Source of the DNA: an uncultured SAR116 cluster alpha proteobacterium
Lineage (GTDB): Bacteria > Pseudomonadota > Alphaproteobacteria > Puniceispirillales > Puniceispirillaceae
Direction: 5' to 3'
DNA length: 46,798 nucleotides
Assembly: GCA_902573725.1 (NCBI GenBank)
Contig: CACGLE010000009.1
Coordinates: 1-46,798, forward strand
The notes under the pieces are model-generated. The model had not been told where the DNA came from. It did not search any database and was given only the letters and a program-made list of their open reading frames with translations. Every line of letters begins with the position of its first letter. Position 1 is the first letter of the stretch. Both the position numbers and the translations under genes were made by a program. Positions 28,460 through 36,906 of this stretch are shown one piece after another.

Positions 28460-29344
28460 ATGGCTGATAAGCTTCCAAATGTTGCTGTAATAGGCCTTGG
28501 ATTAATTGGTAGTTCTATTATATGTGCAACTCAATATTTTGGTGCTGCAGCGACCGTTACTGGTTTTGATGCATCTAAGGAAGTTCTATTAGAGGCAGAA
28601 AAAATAGGGCTTCCTGTAAATTTGGTCGATGATATAAGGGCAGCTGTTAGAGATGCAGATATCATATTTTTAGCAGTGCCGGTTGGAGCTATGGCTGGGG
28701 TTGTTAAAAAAATTATTTCAAATCTTAAGCCAGGCGCTATTCTTACGGATACTGGTTCAACCAAACGTTCTGTTATTGACGATATTAATCCCCTTGTCTT
28801 GCCTCATATTTCCTTTGTTCCTGGTCATCCATTAGCAGGAACTGAGTTTTCGGGACCATCTGCAGGTTTCCCTACTTTGTTTAAGAATCACTATTGGCTT
28901 CTAATTGGTGACGAAAAAGCAAACTCTGCAATTTCAGTGATTAAGAGATTTTGTGAGAAATTAGGTTCTATGGTAGAGGTCATGGACGCAAATTATCATG
29001 ATAAGGTTCTGGCAATAACCTCTCATTTGCCTCATTTAATTGCCTTCACTATAGTCGGTACAGCCTCAGATTTGGAACATGACTTAAAAAATGATGTTAT
29101 TAGATTTTCAGCGTCTGGATTTAGGGATTTTACCCGAATTGCAGCTTCAGATCCTACCATGTGGCGGGACGTATTTTTAAATAATGATGAGGCTGTGCTT
29201 GAAATGCTGGAACGATTTACAGAGGACCTCGCATTCCTTCAGAAAGCTATCAATCAGCGGGAGGGAGATAAACTTTTAAATTTATTTAAGCGCACAGGGG
29301 AAATAAGACGATCAATTATTGATATAGGTTTTGCAAAAGAGTGA
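28460..29344 (+). CDS. tyrA: Prephenate/arogenate dehydrogenase family protein
   Basis: NAD(P)-dependent dehydrogenase of 294 aa that forms 4-hydroxyphenylpyruvate or tyrosine. The N-terminal Rossmann motif is VIGLGLIGSS. The family motifs DTGSTK, PGHPLAGTEFSGP and TSHLPHLIAF follow, with the conserved histidines of the catalytic region. No fused chorismate mutase or ACT domain is present, which fits the separate chorismate mutase two genes upstream. It ends the rightward cluster and converges on the ydcF-like gene. Confidence 0.93.
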   Translation: MADKLPNVAVIGLGLIGSSIICATQYFGAAATVTGFDASKEVLLEAEKIGLPVNLVDDIRAAVRDADIIFLAVPVGAMAGVVKKIISNLKPGAILTDTGSTKRSVIDDINPLVLPHISFVPGHPLAGTEFSGPSAGFPTLFKNHYWLLIGDEKANSAISVIKRFCEKLGSMVEVMDANYHDKVLAITSHLPHLIAFTIVGTASDLEHDLKNDVIRFSASGFRDFTRIAASDPTMWRDVFLNNDEAVLEMLERFTEDLAFLQKAINQREGDKLLNLFKRTGEIRRSIIDIGFAKE

Positions 29345-29354
29345 TCTTAATTAC

Positions 29355-29372
29355 TAGTTTTATTTAAAACTA
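29355..29372. terminator. Possible weak bidirectional terminator between tyrA and the ydcF-like gene
   Basis: TAGTTTT (29355-29361), a four-base ATTT loop and AAAACTA (29366-29372) form a perfect 7-base stem 11 bases after the tyrA stop, overlapping the stop of the opposite gene. The stem has a single G-C pair and only a short T-rich flank, so its strength is doubtful. Confidence 0.35.
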
Positions 29373-29953
29373 AATTTTACAAACAAAAATTTAAGATATT
29401 CTTTTAGTAGAAGTCTACTTGTCTGCCAGCTTAAATACCAATGTGATAATTTTAAATCGGGCGGATTCACAGCCTGAAAATATATTTCCTTTTCTGGTAG
29501 ATATCGTCTAAAAATAATTTCTGCCCTTGGCAAATGGTAATTTGCGCTAACAAGTAAAACATCCTTCAGATTATGTTTTTGCATCCATCGAACAGTTGCT
29601 CTTGCATTCCCATTAGTATCAATCGCGGTAAACTCAATTTCAACGCAGCAATCAAAAAACAAAGCCTGTTCATCTGAAAGAGATAAACTTTCTTTCAATA
29701 ATTGTTTTGAAATACCTTGTCCCACGCCTGAAATAAGCATTTTGTTTGCTTTACCCCCGGACAGCATTTCCAATCCTTTTTGGATACGTGCTTGTCCACC
29801 TGTTACTACAACTATGCCATTCAAGGGTTCAACTAAAGAAATATTAGCTTTTGGAAGTGTGAGAATGAATTGTTGAAAACTTGCCAATACCAATCCCGCT
29901 ATAAGTAGAAAGCATAAGAAAACTCTTTGAATGGAATTAGGAATAAAGGACAT
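29360..29953 (-). CDS. YdcF/ElyC-family (DUF218) membrane protein
   Basis: A 197-aa DUF218-type protein. One N-terminal membrane segment (VFLCFLLIAGLVLASFQQF) is followed by the DUF218 domain: IVVVTGGQARIQKGLEML, MLISGVGQG, TNGNARATVRWM and VLLVSANYHLPRAEIIF. Family members (SanA, ElyC) are linked to envelope integrity and lipid-carrier recycling; the reaction here is unknown. It is a single-gene unit between two convergent or divergent neighbours. A 10-base palindrome AAGAGCTCTT lies just before its ATG (29957-29966). Confidence 0.85.
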   Translation of the reverse strand: MSFIPNSIQRVFLCFLLIAGLVLASFQQFILTLPKANISLVEPLNGIVVVTGGQARIQKGLEMLSGGKANKMLISGVGQGISKQLLKESLSLSDEQALFFDCCVEIEFTAIDTNGNARATVRWMQKHNLKDVLLVSANYHLPRAEIIFRRYLPEKEIYFQAVNPPDLKLSHWYLSWQTSRLLLKEYLKFLFVKFSFK

Positions 29954-30095
29954 GACAAGAGCTCTTCTTAGTTATAAAATTTTAGAATGAATTTATTACT
30001 CTTTAACTTCACTTCGTATCAGATAAATAATCAAGTTAAATCAGCTATTACTATCTTTAGTGTTGTTTAACTAATTTTTTTAGGATTTAGATTGA

Positions 30096-30779
30096 ATGCT
30101 AATAACTTGTCATAATTGTAAAACAATTTTTCAGATTGACAAAAGCAAAATTGCTCAAAAGGGACAGCAGGTAAAGTGTTCTGTATGCGCGCATGTTTGG
30201 ACTATTTTTCCAGATAATGGAGAGGAAACTAACACACCAAAGTTAAATTTAAATAGAAATGAAGACCTTTCTGCTGAAGCTACAACCCAAAAATTACAAG
30301 GGCCAAAAAACAGACAAGATATTCTCAAGAAAAATAAAAAATCAATTTTTTTAGCTTTTTCAATTTGGTTATTTATAATTTGTATGGTGCTTGTTTTAGC
30401 CATCTTTGCATTAATAACTTACCGAGCAACCGTCACAGCATACTACCCAAAACTATCAACGTTTTTTGAGCTAGCAGGGATTAATATTAATTATTCATCT
30501 GAAAGCCTTACTATTCAAAACCTACAGACAGATTGGAAAGATGATATCTTGCGGGTTAGAGGTGATATTTTTAATAATGGTTCAATGCGAGTTCATACTC
30601 TTCCAATAAAAATAACTGTGATCGATCCCACCGGCCTTTTATTGTCAACTCATGAAATATGGCCAGATAGCATCACAATTGATGCCTCTGAACATGTTCC
30701 ATTTTTTGCACAAATTACGATTGATGCAGATGAAAAAGCAGAAATACAAGTCGATTTTTTATCATATAAATCAAAATAA
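30096..30779 (+). CDS. MJ0042-type zinc-ribbon membrane protein (DUF3426-like)
   Basis: A 227-aa protein with an N-terminal zinc ribbon (CHNC...CSVC, C5, C8, C28 and C31 by count) of the MJ0042 type. A polar linker and one membrane segment follow (about residues 87-112). The extracytoplasmic DUF3426-like domain has a FxAM/FN pattern (VRGDIFNNGSMRVHTLPIKITVID). Such proteins are widespread in alphaproteobacteria, often by ftsEX, which is absent here. The function is unknown. AGGA precedes the ATG. The gap before it (29954-30095) holds no other gene. Confidence 0.85.
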   Translation: MLITCHNCKTIFQIDKSKIAQKGQQVKCSVCAHVWTIFPDNGEETNTPKLNLNRNEDLSAEATTQKLQGPKNRQDILKKNKKSIFLAFSIWLFIICMVLVLAIFALITYRATVTAYYPKLSTFFELAGININYSSESLTIQNLQTDWKDDILRVRGDIFNNGSMRVHTLPIKITVIDPTGLLLSTHEIWPDSITIDASEHVPFFAQITIDADEKAEIQVDFLSYKSK

Positions 30780-30787
30780 TAAAAATT

Positions 30788-32059
30788 TTATACAAAAGGA
30801 TTAGTATCCATTTTTATAAGCTCATCAACTGTTCTTCGTTTACGAATTAAATGTGCTTCTCCATTATAGTATAAAACCTCCGATGCCTCAGGCCTTGTAT
30901 TATAATTTGACATCATAACTGCACCATAGGCACCAGCACTTCGCACCGCTAGATAGTCGCCAGCCTCAACAAGGGGCATTAACCTTTCTTTTGCTAGATA
31001 ATCACCTGTTTCACAAATAGGGCCAACAATATCTGCAATCTCTTTAAAATCGCCTCGCGTGCGCAGGCTATCAATTCTATGATATGCGTCATATAAGGTG
31101 GGTCTTAGTAAATCATTCATGGCAGCATCAACGATAATAAACCGTTTATCAAAACCCTGTTTAACATAAATCACTTTGGTAATAAGATTTCCACAATTAG
31201 CAACGATAGCTCTCCCTGGCTCAAATCCTAATCTATATCCCTGATTAGCAAACAAGCGGTTAACTAACGTTCCATAATCAAAAAAATCTGGACTCATATT
31301 TGTTTCATAATCAACGCCTACTCCCCCTCCTAAATCAAGGCAAGGTACATCAAACCCTTTACTACGAAGATGATTTGAAAAGTTAAGCAATGCTTTATAA
31401 GCTTTTTCAAATGGCGCTAGTTTTCGAATTTGTGAACCAATATGTACAGCAAGTCCGGCTGGAACTAAATTTGGATGCAAAGTAATTTTTTGATAATAGT
31501 TTTCAGCTTGACCATCATTAATAGAAATTCCAAATTTCGTACTATTTTGGCCTGTTGAAATTTTAACATGACTTCCTGGGTCAACATCTACATTTACTCT
31601 CAGTGCTACTGAGCATTTAAGATTATTTGAAGACGCAAGGTCCGAAAGTCTCTCTAATTCTGCACCTGACTCTACGTTGATTTGTCCAATTGAGTGTTTC
31701 ATGGCCAATAGTAACTCTTCATCAGTTTTTCCAACTCCAGAAAAAATTATGTCGCTTGTCTTTATATTTGCGGCCAGCGCTCGTTTTAGCTCACCCCCTG
31801 AAACAATATCCGCTCCAGAGCCAGCTTTGCCTAGTAAGTATAAAATAGCAATTGATGAATTTGCTTTAACAGCGAAATGAACCTTGCAATCAAGCATCGA
31901 TACAGCTTTTTGGAATGCATAAAAATTTTCAAGAATTTTATTACCATCATATACATATAACGGGGTCGCATAAATGTCAGCAAGTTCTGTTAATAAGTCA
32001 TTTTGCAGACCGTTTTGATTATTTCTTATCTTATTTATATTAGTATTTGATGAAATCAT
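30788..32059 (-). CDS. lysA: Diaminopimelate decarboxylase
   Basis: PLP-dependent fold-type III decarboxylase making lysine from meso-diaminopimelate. The PLP lysine is K65 in HFAVKANSS. Other motifs are SGGELKRAL, LGGGVGVDY, EPGRAIVANCG, GPICETGDYL and the SAGAYG segment. The ATG at 32059 follows GAGG with a 9-base spacer; an upstream in-frame TTG at 32074 would translate that ribosome-binding site and is rejected. From 32059 the protein is 423 aa. It is the last gene of argH-lptM-lysA and converges on the zinc-ribbon gene. Confidence 0.96.
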   Translation of the reverse strand: MISSNTNINKIRNNQNGLQNDLLTELADIYATPLYVYDGNKILENFYAFQKAVSMLDCKVHFAVKANSSIAILYLLGKAGSGADIVSGGELKRALAANIKTSDIIFSGVGKTDEELLLAMKHSIGQINVESGAELERLSDLASSNNLKCSVALRVNVDVDPGSHVKISTGQNSTKFGISINDGQAENYYQKITLHPNLVPAGLAVHIGSQIRKLAPFEKAYKALLNFSNHLRSKGFDVPCLDLGGGVGVDYETNMSPDFFDYGTLVNRLFANQGYRLGFEPGRAIVANCGNLITKVIYVKQGFDKRFIIVDAAMNDLLRPTLYDAYHRIDSLRTRGDFKEIADIVGPICETGDYLAKERLMPLVEAGDYLAVRSAGAYGAVMMSNYNTRPEASEVLYYNGEAHLIRKRRTVDELIKMDTNPFV

Positions 32060-32086
32060 AAAACTTATCCTCAAGTTAGTATTAAT

Positions 32087-32206
32087 TTAACCTGTAGATT
32101 TAACTTGTGAAATCTCCGATGGGCGTTGAGGTATACCTCTTTTACCGCAGGATGTTTGGACTATGAAAATACTACATATTAAAAATAAGAATATAATATT
32201 TCTCAT
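32087..32206 (-). CDS. lptM: LptM (YifL-like) small lipoprotein
   Basis: A 39-codon gene. The product has an N-terminal MRNIIFLFLICSIFIV hydrophobic segment, then a lipidation cysteine C20 in QTSCGKRGIPQRP. The CG-[KL]-[KR]-G-x-x-x-x-P arrangement after the lipobox is the hallmark of LptM/YifL, a small lipoprotein that assists oxidative maturation of the LPS transporter LptD. The lipobox -3 residue is Gln, which is unusual. AGGA lies 8 bases before the ATG. It lies between argH and lysA, a place where similar tiny lipoproteins often occur. Confidence 0.85.
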   Translation of the reverse strand: MRNIIFLFLICSIFIVQTSCGKRGIPQRPSEISQVKSTG

Positions 32207-32215
32207 TAAGTTATC

Positions 32216-33631
32216 CTAATTTTCTTTATCGTTAAGATCAAATCGCACAGCTGCTTCCTTCAATCGTTCTTTTACCTGAGCTGCAGCGGTTCCGCCAAAG
32301 CTAGCACGAGCATTGCAGGCATTATCAATTTTAAGTATGTTATAGACAGATTGATCAAGTTTTGGTTCAATTTTTTGCATATCTGCGAGAATTAAATCCT
32401 CAAGCGCACTTTTATTTTCATCAGCTAACGCAACGATTTTGCCACTTATATGATGCGCATCACGAAAAGTTTTTCCTAATTTAACAACAAGAAAGTCTGC
32501 CAGATCTGTAGCAGTTGGATGGCCCTTCTGAAGCGCATTACGCATAGCAGTAGCATTAATATGCATGTCTTCAATCATGCCAGTCATTGCAGAAATACTC
32601 ATAAACAAAGTTTTTTGTGTATCAAACAGAGGCTCCTTATCTTCTTGTAAGTCTTTTCCGTAAGCAAGCGGCAGACCCTTTAAGATAGTTGCCAGTGATG
32701 TAAAATGTCCTATTATCCTGCCTGGTTTTGCTCTCACTAACTCTGCTGCATCAGGATTTTTCTTTTGTGGCATTATTGAAGATCCAGTGGTGAAATTATC
32801 CGACAATTGAATAAAATTAAATCCATCAGTGGACCAAATTACAATCTCTTCAGCTAGTCTTGATAGGTGAATAGAACAAATGGTAGCTACACTTGCGAAC
32901 TCTAAAGCAAAATCACGAGACGAAACAGCATCAAGTGCGTTTGGCATAGGCCTATCAAAACCTAGTAAGCTCGCTGTTAGGTGTCTATCAATTGGAAAAG
33001 AGGTGCCAGCAAGTGCAGCAGCTCCAAGGGGAGATTCATTAATTCGTTTTCTACAGTCTTGGAATCTTTCCCGATCTCTTCCTATCATTTCAATATATGC
33101 AGCAAGATGAAATCCGAAACTTATAGGTTGAGCAGTTTGAAGGTGAGTATATCCTGGCATAAGAGTTAGAGTATTTTTCTCAGCTTTTTTCCATAATGTT
33201 TTCTGAAGTTTTTTTAATATAAAATCTAATTGGTCAATTTGATTTCTTAAATATAGTCTAATGTCAGTAGCTATCTGATCATTTCTGGAACGCGCAGTAT
33301 GTAGGCGTTTTGCTGGTTTACCAATTAACTTACTAAGTCTCGTTTCAATATTCATGTGGATGTCCTCGAGCTCAACGCTAAAGGAAAAATGCCCTGTTGC
33401 AATTTCCTCATGAATTTTGTCTAGGCCCTGTTTTATGGCTTTGAAATCTTCAGGGGAAATAATTTTTTGCGTGGCTAGCATTTTTGCATGTGCCTTTGAT
33501 CCCTCTATATCTTCTGAATACAGAATTTTATCAAAAGAAATCGATGAATTTATTTCTTGCATCAAATTAGATGGGCCAGTTTTAAATCTACCACCCCATA
33601 TGGATGATTTTTGTTTATTTTTTTTCGACAT
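32216..33631 (-). CDS. argH: Argininosuccinate lyase
   Basis: Last step of arginine synthesis: argininosuccinate to arginine and fumarate. The 471 aa match the family. The fumarase/aspartase superfamily signature GSSIMPQKKNPD (283-294) holds the catalytic serine. The general-acid region YTHLQTAQPISFG includes H163, and HTARSRNDQ is present. It is divergent from tlpA with only 40 bases between the starts. argD and argF are 10 kb away on the other strand. Confidence 0.97.
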   Translation of the reverse strand: MSKKNKQKSSIWGGRFKTGPSNLMQEINSSISFDKILYSEDIEGSKAHAKMLATQKIISPEDFKAIKQGLDKIHEEIATGHFSFSVELEDIHMNIETRLSKLIGKPAKRLHTARSRNDQIATDIRLYLRNQIDQLDFILKKLQKTLWKKAEKNTLTLMPGYTHLQTAQPISFGFHLAAYIEMIGRDRERFQDCRKRINESPLGAAALAGTSFPIDRHLTASLLGFDRPMPNALDAVSSRDFALEFASVATICSIHLSRLAEEIVIWSTDGFNFIQLSDNFTTGSSIMPQKKNPDAAELVRAKPGRIIGHFTSLATILKGLPLAYGKDLQEDKEPLFDTQKTLFMSISAMTGMIEDMHINATAMRNALQKGHPTATDLADFLVVKLGKTFRDAHHISGKIVALADENKSALEDLILADMQKIEPKLDQSVYNILKIDNACNARASFGGTAAAQVKERLKEAAVRFDLNDKEN

Positions 33632-33671
33632 GCACTATTATCTCTCTTTTTGCGCGTGTTATAAAATAGAA

Positions 33672-34238
33672 ATGAAAAATTATCAGCCTAAAATTTATAA
33701 AAGTAGAAGAAGGTTTTTAAACCAAACAGCATACATTGCATCTTTGTTTGCATCTCCATTTATAATTTCATCTGCGCATTCTGAATTGAACTGGAAGAAA
33801 GTTGTTGAACCTTTCCCGGATGCACCTATACATTATGAGGATGACACAGAATTACATTTGAAACAATTCCTTGGAAAACCCCTTTTGATAAATTTTTGGG
33901 CCACTTGGTGTGCTCCTTGTATCATCGAACTTCCGCATCTTGACAAGGCAGCAAAACATTTAAAGAAAAATCAAATTGAAATATTGCTCGTATCAACAGA
34001 CAGAACTCCAAAAAGTCATGTGAGCGTATTTTTAGATAATCAAAAAATCTATAATTTATTGAGAGGTTTTGATCCTCAAGCTATCTGGGCAAAAAAATTA
34101 AAAGTATCCGCATTACCAGTCACATTTTTAATCAATTCAGAACAGACAAGGGGTTTGTTCCATATTGGAGCGGTGGACTGGTCAAAGCCTCAGATCATTA
34201 ATGATGTTTACGCTAAAGTAGCGTTTTTAGACTTATGA
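33672..34238 (+). CDS. TlpA-family thiol-disulfide oxidoreductase with twin-arginine signal
   Basis: A 188-aa periplasmic thioredoxin-like protein. The N-terminal SRRRFLNQTA (residues 11-20) followed by a hydrophobic stretch is a twin-arginine (Tat) signal. The thioredoxin domain holds the WATWCAPC motif (C80, C83) and the cis-proline in VSALPVTF. TlpA-type proteins keep periplasmic or cytochrome-maturation thiols reduced; the partner here is unknown. I start at ATG 33672, since the longer reading frame upstream runs antisense into argH. The last codons overlap a predicted terminator (34210-34228). Confidence 0.9.
   Translation: MKNYQPKIYKSRRRFLNQTAYIASLFASPFIISSAHSELNWKKVVEPFPDAPIHYEDDTELHLKQFLGKPLLINFWATWCAPCIIELPHLDKAAKHLKKNQIEILLVSTDRTPKSHVSVFLDNQKIYNLLRGFDPQAIWAKKLKVSALPVTFLINSEQTRGLFHIGAVDWSKPQIINDVYAKVAFLDL
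34210..34228 (+). terminator. Intrinsic terminator embedded in the 3' end of tlpA
   Basis: ACGCTA (34210-34215), AAG loop and TAGCGT (34219-34224) form a perfect 6-base stem, with four more T directly after it (34225-34228). It lies wholly within the last ten codons of the TlpA-like gene, so one stretch both codes and terminates. A weaker TGATA/TATCA pair with a T6 tract follows at 34236-34261. Confidence 0.65.
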
Positions 34239-34311
34239 TATTGCAACTGTCAAAGGTATCAGAAATTTTTTATTATTCAGCGTTAACTAATGAAAAGTAA
34301 TTCTCTATGTC

Positions 34312-35244
34312 TTATGATAATTTACTATCTAATTCAGGTATTGCTTCGAACAGGTCAGCGACTAGACCATAATCAGCAACTTGGAAAATAGGGGCTTCTT
34401 CATCTTTATTAATGGCCACAATTACTTTACTGTCTTTCATACCTGCTAAATGTTGAATAGCACCTGAAATACCCACCGCCATATAAAGTTCTGGCGCCAC
34501 AACTTTTCCTGTTTGACCTACCTGATAGTCATTTGGGGCAAACCCGGCATCTACAGCCGCTCTTGACGCACCAACAGCAGCGCCTAGCTTATCAGCTACG
34601 TTTTCTAACATAGTAAAATTGGACTTATCTTGCATTCCTCTCCCACCAGAAATAACAATTCCGGCTGAAGTTAGTTCTGGTCTTTCAGAGCCAGACTGTT
34701 CAGATGACACAAATTCAGACAAACCTATGCTTCCTGTTCCCTCAACGTTAATTATTTCAGCAGTCCCACCAGATTTTTCTGCTGCCTCAAAAGCAGTTGA
34801 TCGAACAGTAATTAATTTGATTGGATCAGATGATCTTACGGTTGCAAGAGCATTTCCAGCGTAGATGGGACGTTTAAAGGTATCAGAAGAAATTACTTCT
34901 ATGATATCAGATATTTGCATAACGTCTAAAAGAGCAGCAGTGCGCGGCATAATATTTTTACCAAAGGTTGTTGCGGGTGCAAAAATATGCGAATAATTCT
35001 GAGCGATTTGTTTTATCAATGGAGCTATGTTTTCAGCCAAATTATGAGCATATTCGGCGCTATCAGCCACGATAACTTTAGAAATGAATTCTATTTTTGA
35101 AGCTGCTTCAGAAATTTGTTTTACATCTTTTCCAACTACCAGTGCTTCGATTGGCGTTTCTAACTTCAAAGCTGCTGTTATAGCATTAAACGTAGCTGGT
35201 AAAATGTTTTCATTGTCATGTTCTATGATAACTAAAATTGTCAT
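34312..35244 (-). CDS. etfA: Electron transfer flavoprotein subunit alpha
   Basis: FAD-carrying subunit of ETF, which moves electrons from acyl-CoA and related dehydrogenases to ETF-ubiquinone oxidoreductase. The 310 aa contain the C-terminal FAD domain: SGGRGMQDK, GAAVGASRAAVDAGF, VGQTGKVVAPELYMAVGISGAIQHLAGM and VAINKDEEAPIF. The ATG overlaps the etfB stop by one base, so the subunits are coupled for 1:1 synthesis. ETF:quinone oxidoreductase is not in the window. Confidence 0.97.
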   Translation of the reverse strand: MTILVIIEHDNENILPATFNAITAALKLETPIEALVVGKDVKQISEAASKIEFISKVIVADSAEYAHNLAENIAPLIKQIAQNYSHIFAPATTFGKNIMPRTAALLDVMQISDIIEVISSDTFKRPIYAGNALATVRSSDPIKLITVRSTAFEAAEKSGGTAEIINVEGTGSIGLSEFVSSEQSGSERPELTSAGIVISGGRGMQDKSNFTMLENVADKLGAAVGASRAAVDAGFAPNDYQVGQTGKVVAPELYMAVGISGAIQHLAGMKDSKVIVAINKDEEAPIFQVADYGLVADLFEAIPELDSKLS

Positions 35245-35993
35245 TATATCACCTTTGCTTCTGCTTGGAGTTTTTCAACGAGTTCTTCCACTGAGTTAAC
35301 CTTAATTCCAGCCTCTCTTGTAGATGGTTCTTCTACTTTTATTACGGATAAGCGAGGTTTTACGTCAACATTAAGCTCTTCCGTAGTCAAAGTATCAATT
35401 GGTTTCTTTTTTGCCTTCATTATATTCGGAAGGGATGCATATCTTGGCTCATTTAAACGCAAATCTACAGTGATAACCGCAGGCAATTTTATATTAATCG
35501 TTTCAAGTCCTCCATCAATTTCACGAACAACTTTTGCATTATCTTTAGTCAAGGAAACAGACGATGCAAAAGTGGCTTGCGACCATCCAAGAATGGCGGC
35601 AGTCATTTGACCAGTTTGGTTGTTGTCATCGTCGATTGCCTGTTTTCCACACATAATTAATCCAGGCTTTTCTTTCTCGGTTACACTTGCAAGTAATTTG
35701 GCTACACTTAGAGGTTCTGTCTCATGAGGAGCATCAATATAAATGCCCCTGTCTGCGCCCATTGCAAGACCTGTTCTTATGGTTTCCTGTGATTGAATTG
35801 GGCCTATTGAGACAATTATGATTTCATCTGCGTCGCCTGCTTCTTTTACACGCAGAGCTTGTTCTACAGCAATTTCATCAAAGGGATTCATTGCCATTTT
35901 GACATTATCTAGCTCAACACCAGTTTGATCCTGTTTTACTCTTACTTTGACGTTGTAATCAATTACCCGTTTGACAGGCACCAAAATTTTCAT
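35244..35993 (-). CDS. etfB: Electron transfer flavoprotein subunit beta
   Basis: AMP-binding ETF beta subunit, 249 aa. Conserved segments are [48 protein letters not shown] and the recognition-loop region [27 protein letters not shown] precedes the ATG. It is the upstream member of the etfBA pair and follows the adenosyltransferase gene by about 80 bases. Confidence 0.97.
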   Translation of the reverse strand: MKILVPVKRVIDYNVKVRVKQDQTGVELDNVKMAMNPFDEIAVEQALRVKEAGDADEIIIVSIGPIQSQETIRTGLAMGADRGIYIDAPHETEPLSVAKLLASVTEKEKPGLIMCGKQAIDDDNNQTGQMTAAILGWSQATFASSVSLTKDNAKVVREIDGGLETINIKLPAVITVDLRLNEPRYASLPNIMKAKKKPIDTLTTEELNVDVKPRLSVIKVEEPSTREAGIKVNSVEELVEKLQAEAKVI

Positions 35994-36074
35994 TTTTTTA
36001 TCCTTTTTATTTTTTGGAATTCTATTTTAGTTAAATGAGATTTACTAATTTTCCTTAGAGTTTCAACAAGGTTT

Positions 36075-36650
36075 TTATTTTTGTTTACCGGTTTGCGCGC
36101 CAGGCACCCACAAAACATCATTTTTGCCATTTTGATTAGCAACTCTAGCTAATACAAATAAATGGTCTGATAGCCGATTAATAAAATGCATTGCAAATTT
36201 ATTGATTGGCTCTTCAGCAGAAAGTGCAGCAATCTCCCTTTCTGCCCTTCTTGCAACTGTGCGTGCGAAGTGCAACCAGCTGGAGAGAGAACTGCCCCCC
36301 GGCAAAATAAATGAAGATAGGTCCGACAAATCTTCATTTAACACATCTATCTCACGTTCTATTCTTTTCACTTGTTTCTCTGTTATTCTTAAGCATGGAA
36401 TATTATCATCCATCTCGGGTGTCGCCAAATCTGCGCCTAAATCAAACAAGTCATTTTGTATCCTAGCAAGCATATCATCAATATCAGTATTATCTGCAAA
36501 ATTACGTGCCATGCCGATAACAGAATTTAGTTCATCTACCTCACCAAAAGCCGCTGGACGCTTGGCATGTTTTGCAACACGTTGGCCGTTTACAAGCACC
36601 GTTTGTCCATCATCACCAGTTCGAGTATATATTTTGTTCAGTTTTACCAA
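36075..36650 (-). CDS. ATP:cob(I)alamin adenosyltransferase, PduO type
   Basis: Makes adenosylcobalamin by adenosylating cob(I)alamin. The PduO-type signature KIYTRTGDDGQT opens the protein and EVDELNS follows. Later motifs are the FILPGGSSLSSWLHFARTVARRAERE helix and LNRLSDHLFVLAR-like INRLSDHLFVLAR. The best start is a TTG at 36650 (MVKLNKIYTRTGDDG), 8 bases after AGAGG; a GTG at 36659 is too close to that site. From TTG the protein is 191 aa. Presence implies use of cobalamin cofactors. Its neighbour is the HIG1-like gene. Confidence 0.93.
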   Translation of the reverse strand: MVKLNKIYTRTGDDGQTVLVNGQRVAKHAKRPAAFGEVDELNSVIGMARNFADNTDIDDMLARIQNDLFDLGADLATPEMDDNIPCLRITEKQVKRIEREIDVLNEDLSDLSSFILPGGSSLSSWLHFARTVARRAEREIAALSAEEPINKFAMHFINRLSDHLFVLARVANQNGKNDVLWVPGAQTGKQK

Positions 36651-36670
36651 CTTAAGCACCTCTTAAATAA

Positions 36671-36862
36671 TTAGTCACGAATTAATAATAAGCCCAAAAA
36701 GATAAATAAGGCGACAGCCTGAAAAACAATTCTATACCGCATTATTTTGTTGGAATTTTTCTTATTATATTCTCCGCCCCTTGCCATTGTAATTACGCCC
36801 CATAATAAAATACCGGCTACAGAAAGCATAGCCAGAGCAATTAAAACCATTTTCCAGCCCAT
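36671..36862 (-). CDS. HIG1-like twin-transmembrane protein
   Basis: A 63-aa membrane protein with two hydrophobic segments (about residues 5-24 and 46-61) separated by a short basic loop (GGEYNKKNSNKIMRYRI). The RxxR-type loop between two helices fits the HIG1/twin-TM family found beside PduO-type adenosyltransferases in alphaproteobacteria. In mitochondria, HIG1 proteins associate with respiratory complexes; a bacterial role is not established. GAGGAAAA precedes the ATG. Confidence 0.82.
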   Translation of the reverse strand: MGWKMVLIALAMLSVAGILLWGVITMARGGEYNKKNSNKIMRYRIVFQAVALFIFLGLLLIRD

Positions 36863-36906
36863 AATTTTCCTCTACATTAAAATAATTTTCCATATACAAA
36901 GATGGA

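Noticed and set aside
33417-33671. N-terminal extension of the TlpA-like gene into argH
   Set aside because: The extra 85 codons are antisense to argH and lack any signal or domain; ATG 33672 yields a proper Tat signal.
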